Positions 1-5,687 of a DNA stretch of 11,993 bases are shown piece after piece (within the stretch, counting starts at the first letter, position 1; every line of letters starts with the position of its first letter). The translations under genes and the position numbers were made by a program. The DNA is taken from NCBI GenBank assembly GCA_964551305.1, contig CAZKBT010000083.1, positions 1 through 11,993 on the forward strand, written 5' to 3'. The notes beneath the pieces are model-generated. The model did no database searches. It was not told the origin of the DNA and saw only the letters and a list, made by a program, of their open reading frames with translations. The DNA comes from JBAZDC01 sp041654595 (GTDB lineage: Bacteria > Pseudomonadota > Gammaproteobacteria > Burkholderiales > Burkholderiaceae_B).

Positions 1-67
1 CTTTGGTGATCTTGCGCGTGTTTTGCACGCTCTTGATCTTGGTTCGAATTTCCTTAATTCCGGCCAT
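1..67 (-). CDS. atpG: ATP synthase F1 subunit gamma (partial, 5' end only)
   Basis: Only the first 22 codons are in the window; the gene runs off the left edge. The translation begins MAGIKEIRTKIKSVQNTRKI, the strongly conserved N-terminal helix of the gamma subunit, which forms part of the central rotor shaft turning inside the alpha3beta3 head. The ATG is preceded by an AGGAAA ribosome binding site (73-78) about 5-6 nt away. The gene follows atpA after a 106-bp gap, the standard atpA-atpG order, so atpD and atpC are expected further left. The identification rests on a short but diagnostic stretch plus operon position. Confidence 0.93.
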   Translation of the reverse strand, partial: MAGIKEIRTKIKSVQNTRKITK

Positions 68-71
68 CGCA

Positions 72-153
72 CTTTCCTGAAAGGGCTTTTCTAGTAGGAG
101 CTTGCGCCAAGCAATCGCCCCGCCCTAGGTTTGGGGCGGGCCGGCAAGCCGGC
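72..153 (-). other. Array of hairpins in the atpA-atpG intergenic region
   Basis: Read in the mRNA sense (minus strand), the gap holds, in order: GCCGGC/GCCGGC arms around two bases (140-153), a 7-bp stem CCCGCCC/GGGCGGG with an 8-nt loop (119-140), a 5-bp stem GCTTG/CAAGC with a 3-nt loop (100-112), and a weak 4-bp stem CTTT/AAAG (72-83). The last of these places the atpG ribosome binding site in its loop. The arms are direct readings of the sequence. No T-run follows, so this is not a standard intrinsic terminator. A role in mRNA processing, stability or translation tuning is inference. Confidence 0.5.
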
Positions 154-173
154 TCGACCCTTGCCAGTCATTC

Positions 174-1715
174 TTAAAAAGCTCCGTGCTTCTTGAATTC
201 CTGGATAGCGGCAACCAGTTCGGCTTCGTCTTCCTTCGACAACTCTTTCTTGTCTTCGACGCGCTGAATCATGGCTTCGTGTTTCGTTTTCAGATGGTCC
301 TTCAAGGCTTTCTCAAACGCCAGGACGCTCTCGACCTCGAGATCATCCAGATAGCCGTTGTTCACCGCGAACAAGCTGACGGCCAATTCCCAGACCTGCA
401 AAGGCTGGTACTGAGGCTGCTTGAGCAGTTCGACCACGCGCTTGCCGCGCTCCAGCTGGCGACGCGTCGCCTCGTCCAAGTCCGAAGCGAACTGGGCGAA
501 AGCGGCCAATTCACGGTACTGGGCCAAGTCGGTACGGATGCCTCCCGACAGCTTCTTGACAACCTTGGTCTGCGCGGCGCCACCGACGCGCGACACCGAG
601 ATACCCGCGTTGATGGCGGGACGCACGCCGGCGTTGAACAGATCGGTTTCCAGGAAGATCTGGCCGTCCGTGATCGAAATCACGTTGGTCGGCACGAACG
701 CGGAAACGTCGCCCGCCTGGGTTTCGATGATGGGCAGCGCGGTCAGCGAACCGGTCTTGCCCTTCACTTCACCCTTGGTGAACTTCTCGACATATTCTTC
801 GTTCACGCGAGCGGCGCGCTCGAGCAGGCGGGAGTGCAGATAGAACACGTCGCCGGGGTAGGCTTCACGGCCCGGGGGACGGCGCAACAGCAGCGAAACC
901 TGGCGATAGGCCCATGCCTGCTTGGTCAAGTCGTCATAAATGATCAAGGCGTCTTCGCCGCGATCGCGGAAGTACTCGCCCATCGTGCAGCCGGAATAAG
1001 CCGACAGATACTGCATGGCTGCCGAATCCGACGCGGCGGCCGCCACGACAATGGTGTATTCCAGCGCGCCGTGCTCTTCGAGCTTGCGCACGACGTTGTT
1101 GATCGTCGAGGCTTTCTGGCCGATGGCGACGTACACGCAGGTGACGTTCTTGCCTTTCTGGCTGATGATGGTGTCGACGGCCACGGCGGTCTTGCCGGTT
1201 TGGCGGTCGCCGATGATCAGCTCACGCTGGCCGCGGCCAATAGGCACCATGGAGTCGATGGCCTTGATACCGGTTTGCAGAGGCTGCGACACCGATTTAC
1301 GGGCGATCACGCCGGGCGCGACCTTTTCGATGATGTCGGAGGCCTTGGCGTTGATCGGGCCCTTGCCGTCGATCGGCGCGCCCAAGGCGTCCACCACGCG
1401 GCCGCGCAGCTCGGGGCCGACGGGCACTTCCAGGATGCGGCCGGTCGTCTTGACCGGGTCGCCTTCGGAAATACCGGTGTAGTCGCCCAAAATCACGGCG
1501 CCCACGGAATCGCGCTCGAGGTTGAGTGCCAGACCGAACACATTGTTCGGGAATTCAAGCATTTCGCCCTGCATCACGTCGGACAAGCCGTGGATGCGGG
1601 TAATACCGTCGGTCACGGAAACGACCGTGCCTTGCGTACGTACGTCGGTCGAAGCGCCCAGGCCTTGGATACGGCTCTTGAGCAGCTCACTGATCTCTGA
1701 CGGGTTAAGTTGCAT
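174..1715 (-). CDS. atpA: ATP synthase F1 subunit alpha
   Basis: Encodes the alpha subunit (513 aa, the same length as in E. coli) of the F1 head. It binds nucleotide at the non-catalytic sites and contributes the arginine finger to the catalytic sites on beta. Visible landmarks are the N-terminal beta-barrel domain (about 25-95), the Walker A motif GDRQTGKT at 169-176 (Lys175, Thr176), and the SVSRVGGA segment with the arginine finger Arg376; both fall at the E. coli positions. The C-terminal helical domain occupies roughly 380-513. The ATG has a good AGGAG site (1723-1727) 7 nt upstream. It lies 36 bp after atpH and 106 bp before atpG in the same operon. No truncation or missing motif is apparent. 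Confidence 0.98.
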   Translation of the reverse strand: MQLNPSEISELLKSRIQGLGASTDVRTQGTVVSVTDGITRIHGLSDVMQGEMLEFPNNVFGLALNLERDSVGAVILGDYTGISEGDPVKTTGRILEVPVGPELRGRVVDALGAPIDGKGPINAKASDIIEKVAPGVIARKSVSQPLQTGIKAIDSMVPIGRGQRELIIGDRQTGKTAVAVDTIISQKGKNVTCVYVAIGQKASTINNVVRKLEEHGALEYTIVVAAAASDSAAMQYLSAYSGCTMGEYFRDRGEDALIIYDDLTKQAWAYRQVSLLLRRPPGREAYPGDVFYLHSRLLERAARVNEEYVEKFTKGEVKGKTGSLTALPIIETQAGDVSAFVPTNVISITDGQIFLETDLFNAGVRPAINAGISVSRVGGAAQTKVVKKLSGGIRTDLAQYRELAAFAQFASDLDEATRRQLERGKRVVELLKQPQYQPLQVWELAVSLFAVNNGYLDDLEVESVLAFEKALKDHLKTKHEAMIQRVEDKKELSKEDEAELVAAIQEFKKHGAF

Positions 1716-1751
1716 GTTCAGACTCCTGGAATCCTGTAATCCGGCGCGCCT

Positions 1752-2291
1752 TTAGGCGGCCAGCATATCGCGCATGCGGGTCAATTGCGCCTGCACGGAA
1801 GTATCAAGTACTTGATCGCCCACGATCACCCGCACGCCACCGATCAGGCTGGCATCCACGGTAACGGACGGCTTTAGCTTGAGGCCGAACTTTTTCTGCA
1901 GACCGGTGACAAGATCATCGACCTGACTGTCATCGAGTTCGTAGGCGCTGTAGATCTGAGCCAATGCGGTGCCTTCGAGCTCGTTCTTGAGCTCTTCGAA
2001 CTGTTCCGCGATTTGCGGCAACACCAAGATGCGGTTATTGCCCACGAGCAACTCGATCAGATTACGCGCCTGATCCGTCAACGGGCTTTTCACCAAGCCC
2101 GAAAACAATTCGACGCGCTGCGCGGCGTTCAACCGAGGATCGGTCAGCGCGGCGCGTACGTCGTCGTTCTCCGCAACCTGGGCGAGTTCGGCCAACAAGT
2201 CGGACCACGACGCCAGGCTGGCCTGATCATCGTGGGCCGCGGCGAACAACGCTTCGGCATAGGGTCTAGCAATAGTCGATAGTTCAGCCAT
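1752..2291 (-). CDS. atpH: ATP synthase F1 subunit delta
   Basis: A 179-aa delta subunit (OSCP type; E. coli has 177 aa). It caps the top of the alpha3beta3 head and ties it to the b-subunit stator stalk. It starts MAELSTIARPYAEALFAAA, the typical first helix of delta, and ends with a conserved segment containing GGVRVIVGDQVLDTSVQAQL. The ATG is 14 nt after the atpF stop codon, with a purine-rich CAGGGCAGG just upstream, so translation is probably coupled to atpF. The order F-H-A is the normal bacterial order. Delta is the least conserved F1 subunit, but motif, length and position agree. Confidence 0.96.
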   Translation of the reverse strand: MAELSTIARPYAEALFAAAHDDQASLASWSDLLAELAQVAENDDVRAALTDPRLNAAQRVELFSGLVKSPLTDQARNLIELLVGNNRILVLPQIAEQFEELKNELEGTALAQIYSAYELDDSQVDDLVTGLQKKFGLKLKPSVTVDASLIGGVRVIVGDQVLDTSVQAQLTRMRDMLAA

Positions 2292-2305
2292 GGCCTGCCC
2301 TGAGT

Positions 2306-2776
2306 TTAAAGTTGCGCCTTGAGCTGGTTCAGCAGCTCGGCATGCGCTTTCGCGTCGACTTCCCGCTTGAGAATCTGCTCTGCGCCCTTGACGGCGAGAA
2401 CGGCAACCTCGTCACGTAAACTGTCGCGGGCGCGTTGGACTTCCTGCGCGGCGTCTTGCTGAGCCTGCGCCAGGATGCGCGCTTTTTCAGCTTCGGCTTC
2501 CCGACGAGCCTGCTCGATCAACTGGGCAGCCTGCTTCTCAGCCTCGACCATGCGCGCATGGTTTTCCGATTTCGCGGAAGCTTCGATCAGACTGACGCGC
2601 GCCTGCGCCTGCGCCAGATCCGCCTTGCCCTTGTCGGCGGCAGCCAGGCCATCGGCGATTTTCTGGCGACGGTCGTCCATTGCTTTCGTCAAAGGCGGCC
2701 ATACGAATTTCATCGTAAACCAGCCCAAAACGAAAAACACGATCATCTGAAAAAAGAGAGTCGCGTTTAAGTTCAC
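2306..2776 (-). CDS. atpF: ATP synthase Fo subunit b (GTG start)
   Basis: A 156-aa b subunit (E. coli also 156 aa), the peripheral stalk dimer. It begins MNLNATLFFQMIVFFVLGWF, with one transmembrane helix at about residues 5-25 and the conserved VWPPL at 26-30. A long charged Ala/Glu/Arg/Lys-rich coiled coil follows to the C terminus, ending LNQLKAQL, which binds delta. The start codon is GTG (complement of cac at 2774-2776), fixed by the MNLNAT N terminus shared with the family. The ribosome binding site is a modest AAGGGAAA. It lies after a 130-bp gap behind atpE and 14 nt before atpH. Confidence 0.96.
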   Translation of the reverse strand: MNLNATLFFQMIVFFVLGWFTMKFVWPPLTKAMDDRRQKIADGLAAADKGKADLAQAQARVSLIEASAKSENHARMVEAEKQAAQLIEQARREAEAEKARILAQAQQDAAQEVQRARDSLRDEVAVLAVKGAEQILKREVDAKAHAELLNQLKAQL

Positions 2777-2861
2777 GGTCGTTTCCCTTTAATACCTCTC
2801 GTGCCATGCAGCCATATGCTGCCCGGCACTGATTTCCACACCGCAGTCGGCTCGCTTGACG

Positions 2862-2878
2862 AACCGCCACGGCGGCTT
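2862..2878 (-). other. Hairpin in the atpE-atpF gap
   Basis: In the mRNA sense, CCGCC and GGCGG arms (2864-2875) face each other around a very short loop, with flanking AA/TT able to extend the stem past one bulged G. It lies about 30 nt after the atpE stop codon. There is no following T-run. A 3'-end stabiliser for the abundant c-subunit message is possible but is inference only. Confidence 0.35.
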
Positions 2879-2906
2879 TGACCCGCGCGAGGCGGATACG
2901 CGATGC

Positions 2907-3149
2907 TTATCCGACGAACGGATTGGCAAACGCGAACAACATGGCGATACCAACACCGATCAGGAAGGCGGCGTCGATCAGGCCGGCCAGCAGGAACATC
3001 TTGGTTTGCAGAGCGTTCATCAACTCGGGCTGACGAGCCGAAGCTTCCAGATATTTACCACCCATCAGCGCAATACCGATGCAAGCGCCGAATGCGCCCA
3101 GACCAATAATAAGACCGCAAGCTAGAGCAACGAAAGCAACGTTGGTCAT
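2907..3149 (-). CDS. atpE: ATP synthase Fo subunit c
   Basis: The 80-aa ring-forming c subunit that carries protons through the membrane. It is two hydrophobic helices joined by the polar loop with Arg39-Gln40-Pro41 (SARQPEL), which contacts gamma and epsilon. The essential carboxylate is Asp59 in GLIDAAFLIG, aligning with E. coli Asp61. The Glu-Ser/Thr pattern of sodium-coupled rings is absent, so proton coupling is expected. A strong AAGGAG site (3155-3160) sits 5 nt from the ATG, with a U-rich tract further upstream. Long gaps flank the gene on both sides (103 and 130 bp), unlike most of its neighbours. The sequence closely resembles Alcaligenaceae c subunits as I remember them. Confidence 0.98.
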   Translation of the reverse strand: MTNVAFVALACGLIIGLGAFGACIGIALMGGKYLEASARQPELMNALQTKMFLLAGLIDAAFLIGVGIAMLFAFANPFVG

Positions 3150-3154
3150 GACAA

Positions 3155-3192
3155 CTCCTTGTTAATAACCGTGTAATCAAAAAATCAAAAAA
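3155..3192 (-). promoter_or_regulatory. Strong Shine-Dalgarno and U-rich leader of atpE
   Basis: In the mRNA sense, TTTTTTGATTTTTTGATT (3175-3192) is followed 14 nt later by AAGGAG (3155-3160) and then, 5 nt on, the atpE ATG. E. coli atpE is known to have a U-rich translational enhancer just upstream of its Shine-Dalgarno site that raises c-subunit output to match the ring stoichiometry. The layout here is analogous, although the sequence itself is not conserved. Function is inferred. Confidence 0.5.
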
Positions 3193-3252
3193 CTGCTTTG
3201 CAAGAAAAACCTTGCCACCCCGGCCGGACTGACTTGCCCGGACCGAAACCCA

Positions 3253-4131
3253 TTAATGGCCTTCGTGAGCCTGACCGACGTATACCAAAGTCAGCATCAT
3301 GAAGATAAACGCCTGCAACAGAACGATCAGGACGTGGAAGATAGCCCACACCGAACCGGCCAGCACATGACCAATACCCAAGCCTAGGCTTGCGCCATTA
3401 AACCCTGTCCATGCGCCGCCCAGCAGGGCGATCAACATGAAAACCAATTCGCCCGCGAACATGTTGCCGAACAACCGCATGCCCAGGGACACGGACTTGG
3501 CGGCGTACTCGATCAGGTTCAACAGGAAGTTGGCCGGAGCAAGCACCAGGGCGCCGATGCCGTGAGCATGGAAAGGAGCGGTAAACAGTTCTTTGAAGAA
3601 GCCGCCGGGGTGCTTGATCTTGATGCCGTAATAGAGCATCAGCAACAGCACGCCCAGAGACATGCCCATGGGCACGTTCAAATCGGCGGTGGGAAGAATA
3701 CGGTGGTAATACAGCGGATCGCCATGCTCCGAACCCAGGCCGATGAAGTGATAGAACCGGGGGAGCAGGTCAACGGGCACCAGATCCAGGGCGTTCATCA
3801 GGATGATCCAGAGGAACACGGTCAAGGCCAGGGGGGAAACGAAACGACGGGATTTTTCGTTGGGAACGATGCTTTTCGCCTGGTCTTCGACCATGTCGAC
3901 CAGCATTTCCACGAAAGCCTGGAAGCGTCCGGGCACGCCTGCCGTAACGGATTTCGCCGCACGCCACAGAAACAGCACGACGATCAAACCCATCAGTATG
4001 GACCAGAACAAGGAATCGTAATTGACGATACTGAAGTCGGCGATCACCGACTGCTTCTCGCCAACGTTATTCAGGTGCACCAAATGGTGCTGAATATAGT
4101 AGGACTGTGGCGAAATATCACTGGCAGCCAT
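3253..4131 (-). CDS. atpB: ATP synthase Fo subunit a
   Basis: A 292-aa membrane subunit that forms the two proton half-channels beside the c ring. Hydrophobic helices are visible around 40-58, 100-118, 155-170, 192-212, 228-242 and 258-284. The essential arginine is Arg219 in the conserved LGMRLFGN (E. coli Arg210). The C-terminal helix carries His266 and Gln273 in HVLIVLLQAFIF, matching E. coli His245 and Gln252. It is somewhat longer than E. coli subunit a (271 aa), partly because of a soluble loop at about 120-150, which I believe is common in betaproteobacteria. It lies 57 bp after atpI and 103 bp before atpE. The ribosome binding site (AAGG) is weak. Confidence 0.97.
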   Translation of the reverse strand: MAASDISPQSYYIQHHLVHLNNVGEKQSVIADFSIVNYDSLFWSILMGLIVVLFLWRAAKSVTAGVPGRFQAFVEMLVDMVEDQAKSIVPNEKSRRFVSPLALTVFLWIILMNALDLVPVDLLPRFYHFIGLGSEHGDPLYYHRILPTADLNVPMGMSLGVLLLMLYYGIKIKHPGGFFKELFTAPFHAHGIGALVLAPANFLLNLIEYAAKSVSLGMRLFGNMFAGELVFMLIALLGGAWTGFNGASLGLGIGHVLAGSVWAIFHVLIVLLQAFIFMMLTLVYVGQAHEGH

Positions 4132-4188
4132 CTGAACCCTTATCCTAGTTAGCTAAATCCGGAGCACGAAGCTCAAAAAATTCAAACA

Positions 4189-4629
4189 CTACGGCAACTT
4201 GCGCAGGGCAAGCAGCACCACGTAGCCCTTCAAGACACACAGCAATCCTGCCAGCATCGCCGGCCACACCAGCCAATCGCGCCCCAGCCACCCTGCCGCG
4301 CCCAGCACAGCCACGGCCATGCCAAGCTTGAACGCTTCGCCCACAAAAAAAGTGAACGGACTGGAATTTGCCGGCCCCATCAACCCCACCAGCAAACGCA
4401 GCGCGAACACGGCGTTCGGTATCAAGTACGCACCCGCGCCGATCAGCGCGGACAACGCCGCGAGCTTGCCGGCCACCAACCAGGACAGCACGATCGCAAC
4501 CGCACCCATCCCGGCCTGGGCATACAACGTACGCATGATGCCGGCACTGGCCCGCAATCGCAGACCAAGGCGCTGCTCATCGGACAACACGATCTGTTTT
4601 TCCAGCGCGCCATCTACCTGATTCGCCAT
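4189..4629 (-). CDS. atpI: ATP synthase assembly protein AtpI
   Basis: First gene of the atp operon. It encodes a small membrane protein thought to help assemble the c ring and not part of the finished enzyme. The 146-aa product has four hydrophobic helices (roughly 34-54, 57-84, 92-114, 119-142), with GAGAYLIPNAVFALR in the second and GEAFKLG in the third, typical of the AtpI/I-subunit family. I chose the ATG at 4627-4629. The only ribosome binding site (AGGAA) is just 1-2 nt from an in-frame ATG at 4636-4638 but about 9 nt from this one. The longer form would add Met-Ala-Leu (149 aa). AtpI diverges fast, so the call rests on length, topology and position. Confidence 0.9.
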   Translation of the reverse strand: MANQVDGALEKQIVLSDEQRLGLRLRASAGIMRTLYAQAGMGAVAIVLSWLVAGKLAALSALIGAGAYLIPNAVFALRLLVGLMGPANSSPFTFFVGEAFKLGMAVAVLGAAGWLGRDWLVWPAMLAGLLCVLKGYVVLLALRKLP

Positions 4630-4641
4630 CAACGCCATTTC

Positions 4642-4671
4642 CTGGGTTTACCGCTTCTGGGCTTACCGCTT
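4642..4671 (-). repeat. Two tandem 15-bp repeats in the atpI leader
   Basis: CTGGGTTTACCGCTT (4642-4656) and CTGGGCTTACCGCTT (4657-4671) are adjacent direct repeats with one mismatch. A third partial copy, TTACCGC, lies at 4674-4680. In the mRNA sense each unit reads AAGCGGTAA-R-CCCAG. The last copy supplies the CAGGAA ribosome binding site of atpI. This may be a simple slippage duplication; a regulatory role is unproven. Confidence 0.75.
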
Positions 4672-4773
4672 GATTACCGCCTTGCCGGGCTTTCACGGAC
4701 CGCGCCAAACCTGTGGCAAGCGCATGTTTCGCCTCCGCAGTTCTTTGCTATTCCGATTCCGGCAAACTCAATA

Positions 4774-4803
4774 AGTATAGCTTTATTTTTTGTATGTAAG
4801 CAA
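4774..4803 (-). promoter_or_regulatory. Putative sigma-70 promoter of the atp operon
   Basis: On the minus strand, TATACT (4774-4779; 5 of 6 matches to TATAAT) is preceded by an 18-bp A-rich spacer and TTGCTT (4798-4803; 3 of 6 matches to TTGACA). It is the most AT-rich part of the 248-bp gap between the upstream hydratase gene and atpI. A start near 4767 would give a leader of roughly 140 nt containing the tandem repeats. The -10 element is convincing and the -35 is weak. Confidence 0.5.
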
Positions 4804-4821
4804 CTTGTCAGCCAATTCGAT

Positions 4822-4865
4822 ACGGCGCCAACGCCGTGTTCACCGGCGGGACATGCGGTCCCGCC
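4822..4865 (-). terminator. Tandem hairpins after the enoyl-CoA hydratase gene (possible terminator)
   Basis: Two perfect hairpins follow the hydratase stop codon: an 8-bp stem GGCGGGAC/GTCCCGCC with a 5-nt loop (4845-4865), then a 6-bp stem ACGGCG/CGCCGT with a 4-nt loop (4822-4837). Neither is followed by a T-run on the minus strand, so neither is a textbook intrinsic terminator. They lie between the hydratase gene and the atp promoter and may mark a processed or Rho-dependent 3' end. Confidence 0.45.
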
Positions 4866-4877
4866 ACCGTATGGCGC

Positions 4878-5654
4878 TCAGCGATGCTTAAATGCCGGCT
4901 TGCGTTTTTCCACGAACGCGGACATGCCTTCCTTCTGGTCCTCCGTGGCGAAAAGCGCATGAAAATTGCGGCGCTCGAACAACAGCGTCTCATTCAATAA
5001 GCCTTCGTAGGCCGCATTGACGCACTCCTTGGCCATCAGCACCGACGGCAGCGACATCGACGCGATGACCGTCGCCGCCTCGATCGCTTCGTCCAAATAG
5101 CGGTCCAACGCCACGACTCGCGACACCAAGCCGGCGCGCTCGGCCTCTTCGGCGCTCATCATGCGGGCCGTCAGTATCAGGTCCATGGCCTTGGCCTTGC
5201 CGACCGCGCGGGGCAGGCGCTGCGTCCCGCCAAACCCCGGAATCACGCCAAGCTTGATCTCGGGCTGGCCGAACTTGGCATTGTCGGCGGCGATAATGAT
5301 GTCGCACAACATGGCCAATTCGCATCCCCCGCCCAAGGCGTAGCCGGCCACGGCCGCGATGATGGGCTTGCGAATGCGCTTGAGCGATTCCCAGTTTCCG
5401 CCCAGGTAATCATTTTTATAGACGTCCATGTAGCCCCATTCCCGCATCGCGCCGATGTCGGCGCCCGCCGCGAATGCCTTTTCACTGCCGGTCAACACGA
5501 CGGCGCCGATCTCGTCATCGGCATCGAACGCGCGCAGCGCCTCGGCCAGCTCGTCGATCAAGGCATCGTTCAGGGCATTCAGCGCCTTGGGCCGATCCAG
5601 GGTCAACACCCCCACGCGCCCACGCACTTCTATTTTCACCATTGGCGCACTCAT
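4878..5654 (-). CDS. Enoyl-CoA hydratase (crotonase family)
   Basis: A 258-aa soluble enzyme that by family adds water to trans-2-enoyl-CoA in fatty-acid or phenylacetate-type beta-oxidation. The crotonase fold is complete. FAAGAD (61-66) and GGG (108-110) supply the oxyanion hole. Glu112 (in GGGCELA) and Glu132 (in GQPEIKLG) match the two catalytic glutamates of rat mitochondrial hydratase, which argues for true hydratase activity. GTQRLPR follows at 143-149. The C terminus FVEKRKPAFKHR is typical of the short-chain hydratases. An AAGGAG site (5660-5665) 5 nt before the ATG fixes the start. The gene is divergent from the M61 peptidase and co-directional with the atp operon, but separated from it by about 250 bp with hairpins and a promoter. 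The substrate cannot be told from sequence; PaaF/EchA/FadB-like names are all possible. Confidence 0.95.
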   Translation of the reverse strand: MSAPMVKIEVRGRVGVLTLDRPKALNALNDALIDELAEALRAFDADDEIGAVVLTGSEKAFAAGADIGAMREWGYMDVYKNDYLGGNWESLKRIRKPIIAAVAGYALGGGCELAMLCDIIIAADNAKFGQPEIKLGVIPGFGGTQRLPRAVGKAKAMDLILTARMMSAEEAERAGLVSRVVALDRYLDEAIEAATVIASMSLPSVLMAKECVNAAYEGLLNETLLFERRNFHALFATEDQKEGMSAFVEKRKPAFKHR

Positions 5655-5675
5655 GTCGTCTCCTTGTTGCGAAGG

Positions 5676-5684
5676 TAATATATA
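5676..5684. promoter_or_regulatory. AT-rich core of the 33-bp divergent intergenic region
   Basis: Only 33 bp (5655-5687) separate the hydratase ATG and the M61 peptidase ATG. The AT-rich TAATATATA (5676-5684) reads as a possible -10 both ways: TATATT on the minus strand (5677-5682, 5 of 6 matches) and TAATAT on the plus strand (5676-5681, 4 of 6). I see no good -35 for either, and any -35 would lie inside the opposing coding region. Confidence 0.3.
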
Positions 5685-5687
5685 GGC

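Noticed and set aside
119..140. Intrinsic terminator between atpA and atpG
   Set aside because: The 7-bp GC stem is real, but no T-run follows in the mRNA sense. Ending transcription here would cut off atpG, atpD and atpC, which belong to the operon.
186..1700. A 504-codon open frame on the plus strand opposite atpA
   Set aside because: It mirrors atpA almost end to end. Its translation is His/Arg/Gln/Asp-rich with no recognisable domain, as expected for the antisense of a GC-biased conserved gene. atpA itself is certain.
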